DNA from: Ophiosphaerella korrae
Taxonomy: Eukaryota; Ascomycota; Dothideomycetes; Pleosporales; Phaeosphaeriaceae
NCBI GenBank assembly: GCA_028456385.1
Contig: JALNQF010000001.1
Coordinates: 372,001-436,000, forward strand
DNA: 64,000 bases
Direction: 5' to 3'
The number at the start of each line of letters is the position of its first letter. The first letter of the stretch is position 1. Shown piece by piece: positions 10,322-22,161 of the stretch. The notes beneath the pieces were generated by a model. It had not been told where the DNA came from and made no database searches. It saw only the letters and a program-made list of their open reading frames with translations. The position numbers and the translations under genes are program-made.

Positions 10322-13300
10322 ATGGCGTTCAACAATTGGGAAAAGCTCTCAAAGGCCCAACGTGACTATCCGAAGCCGAAGTTCGCAATCGCAGTGGTGG
10401 ACAAGGCCCTGAAGAAGCAACCCAGTAATCCTTTCCTCATGGCATGTCCATTTTATACCACCGATTTTCAATTCTTACTAATTCGAGGTAGACATGGAAA
10501 GCAGATCTTGCACTACAACAAAATTTGAGTCCCGGGGGTATCCTTCAATCTCTGATAGATGTCCATCAGTTGCCTGTGGTGGATACTCGACTGCTTTCTT
10601 ATATGTACAAATTGTTTATCGAGGCTATGCGTAGAAACCATAAAAGTGAGTGGGGCTGCAACAGCGCTGGCAAAGAAGCTCTCGGGACTTGGTTATCAGC
10701 CGCAAAGACCATGCAGCGTAAAAACGATCGCATAGCACTCTGGGATACGCTATTCTACACGGCAATGCAAGAAGACTGCTGGGAGGATGTACGGCTTGTG
10801 AGTTGGCTCGAATGGTCTCTTTGACGTTCAAGTTCATATGCTAAATAACACTAGGCAATCGTCAATTATAACAAAGAAGGGTTGTCAGATAAAAAGCAGT
10901 CACACTTTGCTCTCATAATTGCGACTCAGATTTCAGCTGAGCAGAAGCGTGCTCAAATAGGCGCTCACGATCGCATGGCTCAGCTCCAAGCCGACATCGC
11001 AATGAAACTAATAAAGCAAGCGTACGCAGCTCCTCCGGTATGATTACATTAGTTCCGCGGAACAAAACTGGCATAAGACTTACGTATCTTAGGATGACCC
11101 AATTTCTGTAAAGAATATCCGAGATCTACGATTCATGGCAGACATTTTCAATCGCCAAGATCGCTGTCACGAGCTAATCGGTCTCTGGGAAAATCCTCCA
11201 GAGTCTGTCCAAGGTATTCTGCATCGTCACCGACAGGATTTGTCAAGCTTGATCACAAAGTTCTTGAGGGATCGAAAAGATTGGCTCCGACTTGAGCGTC
11301 ATTGCCTGGATGTTATTGACGAGACCATATTAGATGCAGATGCGGTAGCTCAGCCCAAATCGCCCTTCTGGGAGCTGTGTGCATGGAGATGGGATTTTTG
11401 GGCTGCGCTGTTAGACGCTGTGCAAGCAATCCGACCTGGGCAAGAGTGAGTCGTCCTGTAACGTTTCTAAGACATATGTTAATGACTCAGGGGCCAAACC
11501 CTCATATCTGACCAAATGAAACGATGTTTCGGAGCAGAATGCAAAGCCAAAGACCGACCATTTCAAATCACGTACATGAAATTGCGTCAACAGCTTACAA
11601 CACCTATGTTGCCGGATTGCAAAGAGTACTTTACACACTATGCGCATATACCTTCTTGCTTCGAAGACCTTCGACCATTTGTCGAGCGTTTTGATCTTGG
11701 ACAGGCTCGAGAATTCCTTAATTTTATTATCGCCCACCAAAAACAAGTGACTGAACCAATTTACGCTGAAAAGGTATCACACCATCTACCTAGAATATCT
11801 AGTGTTACTGAACTAACATCGGCCCAGATTGGGTTTGACAGCATTGAGCCAGAAGTTGTCAATGTTCTCAGGTTTCAGTACCTGCTGATCATCTCCCAAC
11901 AACACCCCGCACCACGTGAGTGTATCGAGCAATTTTTTCTCGGCGCTGCAAGACTTTCGTCCCTATGGCCTCTGAACTCGGATCTTGGTTGTATAACAAT
12001 CTACTCACTTCTTCGGCTGCACCATGGCCACATTTATACACCAAATGCAATAGACTCACTTAAAGGTGCAGTCAACACTCGAATATTACTACAGGCTTCG
12101 ATGTATGCACGGCGCCTTGTGGAAAATGACAAAGAGAAGCAAAACAGGACGCTCTCTTTGTTGACTGCAAGGCTGCACCTAAATCTCGGCCTAGGAACCA
12201 TTGCATTTCGAATGTACAATTATACAAAGTGCAAGGAAATGCTTATGGATACACTCTCACCCTATATGCTCTCGCGGATCTCTCAAACACACCCATTTGG
12301 TGTTAGTGGTTACGGAGGTTTTTCTACAGACGAAGAGCTGGTAAGAGTCATTAGTACCATCGAAAGGATGGAGACGAAGACAAACGGTTATTTGTTCACT
12401 GATATGCCCTCTTTCGTCTGGGATCAAGCGGTAGATACATTGGCGCTGAAACGGAAACTGAACTCAAGCCTGACGAAGCACATCTGCCATGCTGAACGTG
12501 TCCGGATAGCTCGTCTGAAAGGAGAACCAGTGGCTAACATACCACGACTCGATTATAAAAGTAAGTAATGCCTACTTGGGACTCTATATAATGTGAACCG
12601 ACTTCAAGAACTATTTAGACTAACTTGTATACGCCAGCTTACAGTAACATATCTGACAACATCGACCGGAAAATATTTCCTAATTCCGAAATCTCTATTT
12701 GCCCCGGAAGACTCCTAGATTTCATTATGCCCAGCGGCATCCCTAATGATATCTGGATAGTTCAAACATACTTACATCGTGAAAGGTCTGTACAACTACT
12801 GTATAGAGAATCGGTACACGATTTCCGCCCCACCATCAAGAGAAATGACGATGCTGATTTTGATTTTGATGGGCCTACCCTGGCGGAACGACGTACGCAT
12901 GTTTACTGGGTCAAAATTGTTGCATTGGTCGAGGAAATCCATGTCCCAACTCGCAGTCCTCAAAGCAGCCTCAAGCTCTTCGATGACCTTCTCACCGATA
13001 TGGATGATCTCCGGTTAGGCCTGGAACAGTTGCGCATTCCTAGAGTCACCACGCCGAAGCCCGAAGACGAACCTACCATGATCCATGAGAACATGCTTAT
13101 GACGTGTTACTCCCAGCTCGAAATACTGCGTGCAACCCACAAGCTTGTTGAACTCATCCGCGAGCGCATTCTCAAGCCCAAGGGCAAGGATCAGCATGCT
13201 TTCAAGAAACTTTTATCTGAAAAGTACGACCATAATCTACTATATGTGACAACTAGCTGCTTCCAGGTGATTCAGGATGTAGCACAAAGCTATATTGATC

Positions 13301-13470
13301 TGATCAAAACGAAGGGTTTGAGAACGATCATCGCACAAGTACGATGGGGAATCACTGGCGACACACTACGGGTACACTTAAGTGATGATGATGTGGAGTA
13401 TTACGCGAAAGAGTATGTTAACAGTGCGTTAGAAGCATGGATGGGCGTGTTAAAAGTGAAGCTCAAGTAA
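10322..13470 (+). CDS. MDM20: NatB N-terminal acetyltransferase auxiliary subunit Mdm20
   Basis: Six exons: 10322-10441, 10492-10797, 10855-11037, 11093-11445, 11491-12560 and 12638-13470, giving 954 aa, close to the usual size for Mdm20/Naa25. This protein is the ribosome-anchoring partner of the catalytic subunit Naa20; NatB acetylates N-termini starting Met-Asp/Glu/Asn/Gln. Helical-repeat character runs through the sequence. The family block around YFTHYAHIPSCFEDLRPF is clear, as is the opening pattern with NPFLM-TWKADLALQQ across the first splice. The first intron appears to use a GC donor (ATG|GCATGT ... GGTAG), the only choice that keeps frame and family sequence. The gene converges with the ZNG1 gene, with 205 bp between stops. 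Confidence 0.88.
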
Positions 13471-13675
13471 AGGCAGAAGAGAAGCAATGGGGGTGGATCA
13501 CATGTATCCGTAAGATTTTGCCGCTACCCGATGTCTGCAGAGTTTCGAAAAATCCTGGTGAGATATATAGAGGCGGTTCTTCAAGGTAACAAAGAATTAT
13601 ATCTCTCTGATGAAGTCAATCGCTCAACCACGCCATGACCTTCCAGAGTATACGAATCTACATGTCTTGCATATT

Positions 13676-14864
13676 TCACACAACCCTTTCGACTAGCAAT
13701 GTGCTTTCCAATCCGTCTTGCAGCTCCAGCCGCCCACTATTTTCTATCTCCTTTCTCCACTTATTCGACTCGTGCCTTGCTGTCATGATTGTCACCCTGA
13801 GTTCTGGCTCGACAACCTCGGATGTGGAAGGTAATGCCACAGGCGTGAATGTCCAGCGTCCGCGATACTGTAAGCTTCAATTCAAATTTGAGCATAAAGC
13901 ATGAGTACTCACCCAAATGCCCAGTTAACGATATAGCGCGTCCTGCCGTCTGAGGCTTTCCGGTGCGTGTCCTGCTCGGGATCTGAGGATGACGGTGTCG
14001 TGGAAGCGTATATAATTCCTTTTATGCGGTATACTTCGTCTTTGGTGGGGTCGGAGAGAAGTTCAGTGAGTTTAGTGATGTTGATGCTACCATTCCCTTC
14101 ACGGCTTTGTAGCGTGGCTGTTAGAACTTCTACTTCGCTAGAGTGATTGTGATCGTGTTCGTGCACATGTTGTTCCTTCTGATCTTCCGCAAGGCCTGCC
14201 AATCGCGCGTCCAAGCCGAATATAATGTCTTTGTCTACCCAACCTTTTCTACTTTTTGTCCGTGGTATTTGCGGTTCTACTTCTAATGCAAGGATCGCGT
14301 CTTCAACATCTTCTAGTCTTCTATCGCTAACTAGCTCCCATTTGTTGAGGACGATGAGATCGGTATATCGCGCCTGCATCTTGGCTGTGTAACTTGTATC
14401 CTCATACCCTTTCCAGTTTTCTACATCAATAACATTCATCACGCCATCTAGGACGTAATTTCCCGTCTCTCTACTTAGCCTGTTCACCTCCATGGCCAAT
14501 GTTGCAGGAAAAGCAGACCCAGACGTTTCAATGACGATGCGGTCGGGATTTATGTCGTTTGCGAGTGTTTCGAGGGCGTCAGACAGCTGACCAACGAGAT
14601 TGCAGCATATACAACCATTGAGAAGTTCCTGTACGCCGGAAATGGCTTGTGAGGATGCAAGTTGGGAGTCAACGGCGACATCGCCATATTCGTTTTTGAG
14701 GAGGGCAAGTTTATAAGTCTTGGGGAGCTGGGGGATGAGGTTAAGGATTAGAGCTAGGATAAATCAGATGAGGATTTCGAAAATGGGCAGACCAGCGGCT
14801 CGAGGAAGGACGTACTGGTCTTACCCGAGCCCAGAAAGCCGGTAATGATGGTGATGGGTATCAT
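13676..14864 (-). CDS. ZNG1/CobW-type metallochaperone GTPase
   Basis: Exons on the minus strand: 14864-14816, 14753-13913 and 13874-13676, giving 362 aa. This is a G3E P-loop GTPase of the COG0523 group, which hands zinc or another metal to client enzymes. The Walker A motif GFLGSGKTT spans residues 9-17 and is split by the first intron. The metal-binding CxCC motif is present (NGCICC, Cys64-66-67). A His-rich loop (HVHEHDHNH) lies in the middle. The C-terminal CobW domain contains YIVNWAFG and, in exon 3, RWTFTP ... LRVTIMTARHESNKWRKEIE. The last splice is uncertain: only an AAG acceptor at 13875 (a 38-bp intron) keeps the frame, while the better-looking ACAG acceptor shifts it. Divergent from the 15274 gene. 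Confidence 0.85.
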
Positions 14865-15273
14865 TGCCGCAGGACAGCAATGACGATACGCTCCAAGAGC
14901 AGCAAAACCTGGAACCTGGGAGACACGGTCGCGATTGGTAACAAATGGGAGTGAGTGCCCTTGCGCGAATATATCGCCATGGCCGCTGCCGCTGCATCAT
15001 AGCTGCCCCGCGCTGACAGGGATCTCGAGCTGCAATGACGTAGACGTTCCCCAAGACGCGCCCTCGGACATGTGCCCAGACAAAGCTACGACATCCAAGA
15101 CCTTCACAATCCTGCTAACTACCCTGCCTTGTCTTACAAAGACTTGACTGCGATGCTTAAATATCGGGGCTCTTTACCACTAACCGTCTTATCCAATATC
15201 CATTCTACTTTATAACTAAACACCAACACCAACAATCGACTAACAATCAACTACCAACAACCACATTACCATC
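14865..15273. promoter_or_regulatory. Divergent promoter region ZNG1 / small stress protein
   Basis: A 409-bp gap between two divergent starts. On the plus strand a TATA-like TTTATAAC lies at 15209-15216. It is followed by a C/A-rich leader rich in CAACAA up to the ATG at 15274, a style common in strongly expressed fungal genes. Confidence 0.45.
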
Positions 15274-15732
15274 ATGGACTTCGTCAACAAGCTCGCCGGT
15301 AACGGTAACAGCAATCAGCGGAGCGGGCAGGAGCATGCCCAAGATTCGTCGTCTGGAGAGCAGAAGTCCAGTGGTGGCTTCCTTGGTGGCCTCGGCGACA
15401 AGATGAACACTGCGGCAGGCGGCGGTAGGGAGTCTGAGAAGAACGAAGATCTGCTCGACAAGGGTAAATTGAATCTATACCCTTCCACTTTCTCTTGAGA
15501 CTCACCGAATTCTAGGTGTTGACTTCGTCCAAGAGAAGTTCCTCGGTCAGGGTCCACAGGATAATGAGGTATGTCGTCATTCGCTCCCCGTTGTGTTGGA
15601 GTTATTGATTTGGACTAGTCTGCCATCGAGCAAGCTAAAGACGAGCAAATCTCTGATTATATTCGCAAGACATACAAGTCTTCCACTGGCAGTGATATCC
15701 CCATCAAGGATAAGGAGACCAGATTCGGTTAA
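15274..15732 (+). CDS. Small hydrophilic protein, stress-type, unknown function
   Basis: Three exons (15274-15463, 15516-15568, 15619-15732) encode 118 aa. The sequence is Gly/Ser/Gln-rich (FLGGLGDKMNTAAGGG), then has a conserved-looking tail GVDFVQEKFLGQGPQDNESAI and ISDYIRKTYKSSTGSDIP. I recognise this as a small protein common in filamentous ascomycetes and often labelled DNA-damage-responsive or stress-induced by loose similarity. No catalytic motif, signal peptide or membrane segment is visible. The TATA box and C/A-rich leader suggest high or inducible expression. Function is unknown. Confidence 0.8.
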
Positions 15733-16401
15733 TTGATTGGCCTTCTATGATACGGCTTTGTATAAGACCAGTAGGACAAGAGATCCGCTGGCCACAACGA
15801 AATAATTATTTAAATCTTTTAACGATACATTGATTACATTTCATTCAATTTGACTGCTCACCCCAAGATATTTGTGGTCTGACGGCGACAGGTCAGTATC
15901 TCAATGAAACAACTAGGGTATTATCTGTCGGCAAGTCAATACTCCTCTTCACATGCATGGCCTCCGTGTGCCCCCCCTACCTCCCTTCCCGTGGCTTTTT
16001 CGTCATCATGATTGGACGAGTGTCTCTATACATGTCTCTAGTAGTCTCATCAATCGTGTTTGTATGCCCCGTCCAGCTGGCGTGGTTGCATGTTTCCCCG
16101 CGCCCCATCCAAACGGCAGGACAAGCCTCCGTCGTCCGCTCGGGTCCAAGACCACAAGTGCATCTAATGGAAACTTTCCACCGCCCAACGGGTGTAGCAG
16201 CCCTAGACGGACGAAGTGATTGTGGGATGGCTCGACGGCTTGTATCAGAGGCAGCGAGAAAGGAGCAGTAGAGGAAGGGTTGTGTGAGGAAGGTTCGTGA
16301 CAGAGGACGAAGGCTTGGAGTGAGGGCGAGATGTTGTAAAGGCTTGGAAGTGCCGAACTGCGAGATATTAACAACATTCGTGTGCAGCGCATGTGAAGGG
16401 C
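15733..16401. other. Intergenic region
   Basis: A 669-bp gap between convergent genes. Two overlapping open frames exist here (plus strand 15957-16271, minus 16006-16392) but neither shows domain or splice support. I see nothing else. Confidence 0.45.
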
Positions 16402-16969
16402 CTACCAGAGCAAATCATAGTGTATTTGCACATTGCCTTGTACGCAGAGCACAATAATGGACTCTCCCCTCTTGTACCTAGCCCAATTGTCATGTGCTTC
16501 CACGTTTCCACTCGGCGGCTTTGCAATGCGATGGCTAGCTAATATTGCATCGACGTCCACATTCCACGCTTCTTCCTCGTTTACAATTCCGAGCTCATCC
16601 AGCTCACATTGGGTTTTCGATCTCTTTAGAGTATCGCTGAAGGCTGAAGGCGCAGGCGACGGCTCTCTCTGCCGCTCTATGTCCTCATCGCAGTCAGAGT
16701 CTAAGGCAAGTCGAGAGCGTTTGCGACTGAGTGCTACGCTCATAGTCCCAGTCCAGTGGGGCGGAAGAGTAAGGTCGGCCATCTGTGTTTGGCAATGCAC
16801 CCCATATATCACCGTCGCCCTTAGCGTGGGAGAATAAACCATGCCGACTCACATGACGAATAGGAGTCGGCGTGTTGTCAGAGAGAGACGCAGCTGCCCA
16901 GGGGTCACCTCCGCGCCAAGCAACCTTAACCGCCGTTAACTCCGCCCCATCCGAACCCCACCAGTCCAT
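16402..16969 (-). CDS. Hypothetical acidic protein
   Basis: Proposed exons: 16969-16853 and 16782-16402, giving 165 aa with a GTGAGT donor and ACACAG acceptor; an alternative single-exon model starts at 16782 (126 aa). I do not recognise the family. The sequence has a basic patch SRKRSR, a Ser/Pro segment with acidic neighbours (DSDCDEDIERQREPSPAPSA), then LKRSKTQCELDELGIVNEEEAWNVDVDAILASHRI, which looks like conserved, structured sequence. Basic patches suggest a nuclear protein, as inference only. With the two-exon model its start lies only 58 bp from the ATG5 start, so the promoters would overlap. Confidence 0.5.
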
Positions 16970-17027
16970 GTTCCGCCGTAGTCTGCCTGAAAGCGTTATC
17001 CTGCATCTCCAACCTTGACTTTCTCTC

Positions 17028-18075
17028 ATGTCTTCCCGCGATGTCACGAGCCGACTGCGCCAGAGCGTGTGGGCCGGGAGCATACCGCTAGAGATCAGGC
17101 TTCACAAAGGTGACTGCAGAACATACGATGAATCGTACCCATACCTGGTATGCATTCCTATATTGCAGCCTGGCGACTTGGACATTGACGTTTCACAGAT
17201 TCAATTTCCCCGCTTGTCATATCTCGGTCTCCTTATCCACAAACTCCATGCCTTCTTTTCTGCTAATTTGATCTATCCCGAAGTCGAGCCGTCCGGCTTA
17301 TGGCTTTCTTACGAAGGTGTCCCACTGAAATGGCACTATCCCCTTGGTTTGCTCTATGATCTTTATGCCGGCGCCGAGCCGGCATACCCTGCAGATTCTA
17401 CTACTTCTTCTCACAGACATGACGCTGCTGTAGAAGAGCCTGAGCGCCAGCATCTGCCTTGGTGCCTGACAGTCCACTTCTCTGATTTCCCATCCGAGCA
17501 ACTGGTCCACCTTGACAACGAAGATAAGCATATTCATGATCTTTTCATACACAGTGTCAAAGAGGCAGATTACTTGAGGACGGGGACGGGAAAGACTGTC
17601 ATGTTTCTAAGTAAAGAAGACAGCACGCAGTTATGGGAAGGTGTGAGGAAGCACGACTTCAATTTATATAATCCGATCAACCAGAAATTATTGAATCCTC
17701 AAGGAGTTAATTTGCGGCACCTCCCTGTTCGACTGTATCTTCCGCACGCGGCATCAAATACTATTCAGGAAGAAGCCACCCCAGGCAGTTTGAGGGTTGT
17801 ACAAAGCCTGGTTCCGACAAATTTATCTTCAAGTAGGTATTGCGTGTATCCATAGCCGCAAAGGGTAACTGAGCTTTACAGAACAACCGCAGACCATTGG
17901 CACAGCTTTAAATCAGATTCTGCCAACTTTGTTTCCGAGTAGACGGAGCCCTCTCCTTGCACAAGCTGTACTGCATGGTGCAGTGTTGCCCCTCAACGCA
18001 AGCGTGGAGGAATTGGTGCGAGCTACATCTTATTTGGACGGGTGGTTACACATCGCTGTAGTTATGATGGGGTAG
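17028..18075 (+). CDS. ATG5: Autophagy protein Atg5
   Basis: Three exons: 17028-17147, 17199-17832 and 17882-18075, giving 315 aa. Atg5 is conjugated to Atg12 and, with Atg16, forms the E3-like complex that lipidates Atg8 on the phagophore. Family blocks are plain: [12 protein letters not shown] near the N-terminus, [39 protein letters not shown], then [12 protein letters not shown] with Lys161 as the predicted Atg12 acceptor. The C-terminus is [21 protein letters not shown] ... YLDGWLHI. The first intron (17148-17198, 51 bp) has no in-frame stop and can be read through, but removing it gives the family sequence [16 protein letters not shown]10, the E2 that makes the Atg12-Atg5 bond, lies at 47752. 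Confidence 0.93.
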
Positions 18076-18832
18076 TTATTTTTGTGCCGCCAACACTCCT
18101 TCAACATCATGACCAGCATATCAGGCGCTTAGCCGGCTAAACAAAGTTTTTGTTCTTCTCACCGCCTCGAATACTCTACCTCATCCCTATATGCACGACT
18201 GGCCGCAACACAATGATACCTTTTGTGTTAAAAAGGAGGGAAACACCACAATGGCCACACGCGTTCTAGCTTGAAAAGTGACAAATGGAATGTGAGCGGT
18301 TTCACAGCCTCAGCCTTGCGGGCAATACTCGTTTGTCATACATCGAGTGCAGTATCAGGCCGAAGGACTACGGCTGTGGGGTAGCACCTGTGGTCAGTGG
18401 CAAGCCACCGCCCTTCCTCAAATGCACTCGGCTGAGCATCTTGCTCATCATTCCTGAATCTGAGTCTAGGTCATTTTGAACATAGCCAGTCAAGAACTCA
18501 GTGCCAGGTCTTGAGCATTTATGTCATGGCATGCAGACACCGCCATCATTCAATAAGTGAGTGACCTGAACAGTAGGGTGTTGGCGTGGGTGTGAAACAT
18601 GGGTACACAAGGACGCCTAGCTGCACAGCCACACCATTCGCTACACCTCGATCCCGTGCATAAACATCTCATAATTTTACGTATCTGACTGCACTAGGAA
18701 TGAGAGAAGAAAAAAACAAACAAACAATAGGGTTTAGTGTTCCAACATATTTATATCACACTCTTCGCTCCTTGAAATGGCCCTTTCAACACACTCTGCA
18801 CCTCGTTACGAGGCCGCTGGTCGCAGCTCAAC
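18076..18832. other. Intergenic region
   Basis: A 757-bp same-strand gap holding the ATG5 3' end and the promoter of the six-TM gene. A TATA-like ATTTATATC lies near 18749. No coding signal or repeat seen. Confidence 0.45.
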
Positions 18833-20206
18833 ATGGCTTGTCAATTTGCACCTACATATGAGCTCGCACCCAATCGTATCTTTGCTGATTTCGAGCCTCT
18901 GCAGGAGGCATGCCCGCGGACTTATTTGAGGCCAGATCCAGGTGCTGTCGTGCCATATCCAGATCACTATCAACATGTTCTAACCTCGTTCTTAGGTGGC
19001 AGCATGCTACCTTGGCTATTTAGTCTTATCCTATTATTTTTACACGTACCAACATGTGTGATACGTGTAGTGAAGTGGGAAAGCGCACAGTACTTGGTGT
19101 GCTCTATTCGAATTCGTATGGCACACGTGACTGACTGATTTTGTGTGTAGGCTCTGGGCCTGGCAGTCTTCAGCATAGCACTCACTGCACAAGCGTACGT
19201 CAGCACAGCACTTGCAGCCTCCGAGGTGCTAGTCTGGATGCCGGTCACCCTCATTCTAGACATTGGCGCCATGTTACAGATGGTGGTGCTCATCATTGAG
19301 AAGCACGACGTTTGTTGGCGAGACTGGAGGAAGAATCAAGACGGGGACGAACCGCCAAGAGGTTGGAAAGTGCTTTGGGGTGCGATAAAGGACCTTTTGA
19401 ATGATGTCAAGGCACTAGTCGTTAGAAAATTAAGACTAGGGAGAGGAAGAACAAACCCACGAGATGGTAGGCAGACTCGATCCATACCTGTTCTCCTATT
19501 TCAATAGCTGACACTCACCGAAGCCATTCGAATGATACCGCTCAATAATGGCCCAGGCAATGTAGCCAATAGGCTCGAATCGCCTTATCCAAACGCACTA
19601 CATTACGCCGTGGTCGCTCTCGTCTCTTTCATCTTCTTCCTCATGCTCATAATCCTGCAATGCTACGGCCTCTACGCTGCGGTCAAGGGCCGCCTTGTCC
19701 AAGACCTCCACGTGAACTGGTGCTCACCCGCATTCCGGGATTTTGCTGTCGCCGTCACGACGGGCAACTGCGAGAAATATCAAGTCAAGGAAAGTACTAG
19801 TAACGGTATTGGCTGCATCTCTATTCCAGCTGATCAGCAACGGGACTGGCTACTTGGGACCATTATTGCTATTTCTGTTGCTTTGGTATGCCAAGTTTTC
19901 GATTCGGTGTTGATGTTGTCTAGCCACTCGGACTGGCGACCGCGAGGCGTGAAGGCTCAACGGCCGTGGTTGACCATGTTTGGAGGGTGTATCACGCTGA
20001 TAGTGCTCATTGTGTTTGGGATAGAAAATGCGAACAATCTGCCCAAGGGCGTCACAGAAGCGGTGTGGATTTATCGGCAAGAGCCATCGAGGGCTATGGG
20101 GAGGGTCTGTCGGGGGACACTTAGTCCACCAGGGTTAAGGGGAGTGATTATAGGGTATACTGATGGATTGTTTGAAAGTTGGGGTGGGGTGTATTACGGA
20201 AATTGA
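18833..20206 (+). CDS. Six-TM membrane protein, unknown
   Basis: Exons 18833-19096, 19151-19466 and 19524-20206 encode 420 aa. About six hydrophobic segments are visible: MLPWLFSLILLFLHVP, LGLAVFSIALTAQAYVSTAL, VLVWMPVTLILDIGAMLQMVV, YAVVALVSFIFFLMLIIL, LLGTIIAISVALVCQVFDSV and LTMFGGCITLIVLIVFG. A basic cytosolic loop (VVRKLRLGRGRTNPRD) separates the third and fourth. The Cys-containing loop between TM4 and TM5 (VNWCSP ... TGNCEKY ... GIGCISI) may be outside the cell. I do not recognise the family; it resembles uncharacterised multi-pass proteins of filamentous ascomycetes. The third acceptor (ACCGAAG) is the only one that keeps frame. Confidence 0.75.
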
Positions 20207-21233
20207 AAGCGAATGATGAGTTTATGAAATCACGACATTACAATAAAGAGAGGTAGTAACACGTAGATTTTCCTGGGTGGATACCAAATTCCACATCACA
20301 CAAGATATGTTTCATGAGGTTGATTCAACCTTCAAGTGTGAGCGAATCCTGGCCATATATGGAAAGCATACCCTAGCGGTAACATGTCGCCACCTTTGGT
20401 CTTTGGTGCGACGAACGGTGTAAGCACTTACAAGTCGATCTCCCGCCCGTGCATGCTCAAGTAACTGAAGAGGTCTTTAGCGGAGACTCAAACCACCGTG
20501 CTTTCCCCTCTCAAACAAAAGCTGGTAGCAAGACCAGATTAAGTGATTCTCAAGGCAGGCTTGCAGTTTTGCATGGCTCGTAATTTCGCCCGAGCTCTTA
20601 ACCTGAACGCTTGATAAATGGCATCACGGAAATGGCTCGCAAGCGAGATTGGCGCTAAGTGGTTTGATTTATTGTGTGCGGATAAATTTTCTGCTACGAG
20701 AATAAGCTCAATTAGGAGAAAGGATCACCAGTAGCGAGTAGGTGTCAGTAAATATTGGATCATGGATCATGGGAAGCAGTCAATAATCAGGAGATGGACA
20801 AACAAGATGCAATGGTGGTAGATGCTGATGAAGAGTAGCCTCTATCATCGTAGAGGCAATGTTTGATTGTATTGCGACAACATATGCTTCCTTTTGGCGC
20901 CTATTGCAGTGTTTAGAGTTATAGAACCACGGCACTCCGGTGGCGCTATGCATGCGCAAATGACAGAGGCCGATCATGCTTTCATCCATATAAAACGCCG
21001 TGCGGAAACCCAAATGATGTGTCTGACTGGCCAAGGAAAGCCAATGCTGAAGATGACACGGATACGTGACAAAGAAAAGGTCGAATGATATCTACATGCG
21101 GGAGAACAATGAACAGACGAAGGGGATATCGAAGAATGGAGCTGCAGAAGAGAGTATGGGAAGTCGTGAAGCTGCGGCCGTGGTTAGTGAATGACGTGAC
21201 GTGTGTGAGGGCAGGCGATCTTACTGGCGAAGC
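20207..21233. other. Intergenic region between convergent genes
   Basis: A 1.0-kb gap with AT-rich tails of two convergent genes. Short frames near 20780-21088 on both strands have no support. Nothing else seen. Confidence 0.45.
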
Positions 21234-21818
21234 TTAGTTGTGTGGAATCTCCTTGCTCCTTCCCTGGCCAGCCCAGACGCCACCGCCGACAGCGCGCGAG
21301 ATGCCAACACCCAGACCGACAGCGGCAGCGACGACGAGGAGAGCAATGACGATCTTAGCCCATAGTCTCTGCTTATTGGTCAGGTTCTTGAACAGATTGC
21401 AGCCGCGAGCGCGCTTGTACGTCTTCCGCTGGTCGATGACGGCCTGGCGCGAGGGCCACATGGTGCACTCCTTGATCCTGCCGTCGACTGACGACTTGGG
21501 TTGCTGGGTAGTGGCGGCGGACAGCGGGGGGCCAGCTTCGAGGTCGCGGTCGAGCGAGGCGACGTCGAGACGGACCTTGCTCTGGGGCGCGCTGTTGGCG
21601 TCCATAGAGCGGCGGGCTTCGGGGTGCTTGTAGAAGGCCGAGTAGGGGTTGGACGAGTCGATAGGCATTTCCTTGCGGGCGAGGTCTGCCGACGACGACG
21701 AGATGGCGGATCCGGTCGAAGGTGGGGAGCGGAGGGCCGTCTGCTTGCTGGGGGGACTGGCAGGCCGCTCAATGGTGACACCAAAGGTGACGGGCTCGTG
21801 CTTCTCGTTTGCAGCCAT
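21234..21818 (-). CDS. Single-TM hypothetical protein
   Basis: A single 194-aa exon. I chose ATG 21818 (MAANEKHEPVTFGVTIERP) because the 15 residues upstream in the open frame look non-coding. The N-terminal 140 residues are Ser/Pro-rich and probably disordered. A Cys-containing basic segment follows (KECTMWPSRQAVIDQRKTYKRARGC). One transmembrane helix, IVIALLVVAAAVGLGVGI, lies near the C-terminus with a short Gly-rich tail. No signal peptide is visible, so a type II or tail-anchored-like orientation is possible. I do not know a function. Confidence 0.7.
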   Translation of the reverse strand: MAANEKHEPVTFGVTIERPASPPSKQTALRSPPSTGSAISSSSADLARKEMPIDSSNPYSAFYKHPEARRSMDANSAPQSKVRLDVASLDRDLEAGPPLSAATTQQPKSSVDGRIKECTMWPSRQAVIDQRKTYKRARGCNLFKNLTNKQRLWAKIVIALLVVAAAVGLGVGISRAVGGGVWAGQGRSKEIPHN

Positions 21819-22161
21819 GGGGAGGGTGTGTCTGTGACGTAGCCAAGGAGTGTGGTATGGCAATGGGGGGTATTATGGCCGCGTTGGAACGGGGCGTGGT
21901 GTGAGCGTGTCTTGGCTGCAAAGAGCCGTGGTCACTCGGGTGGACTGACACTGACACTGGCGGCGGCGTGCGACTGGAGACAGTCGAGCGGGCGTGCTGG
22001 TGGCGGGAAGGAGCGACGGTCGTAGCGGACAGGAGACAGGAGCGATGGCGACGGGCGCGCGAGGGAGGCAGTCAGGAGGGGGCAGTCAGGAGCGATGGGC
22101 AGACCAACTGCAAGGAGCGACGTCCTCTTGACCACCTGGAACAAAACGAACTCGCTGGCCG

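Noticed and set aside
17148..17198. Atg5 with an extra 17-residue insert as the normal form
   Set aside because: The insert is absent from the family and is flanked by a GTATGC donor and a TTTCACAG acceptor, so it is an intron; retention is kept only as a finding.
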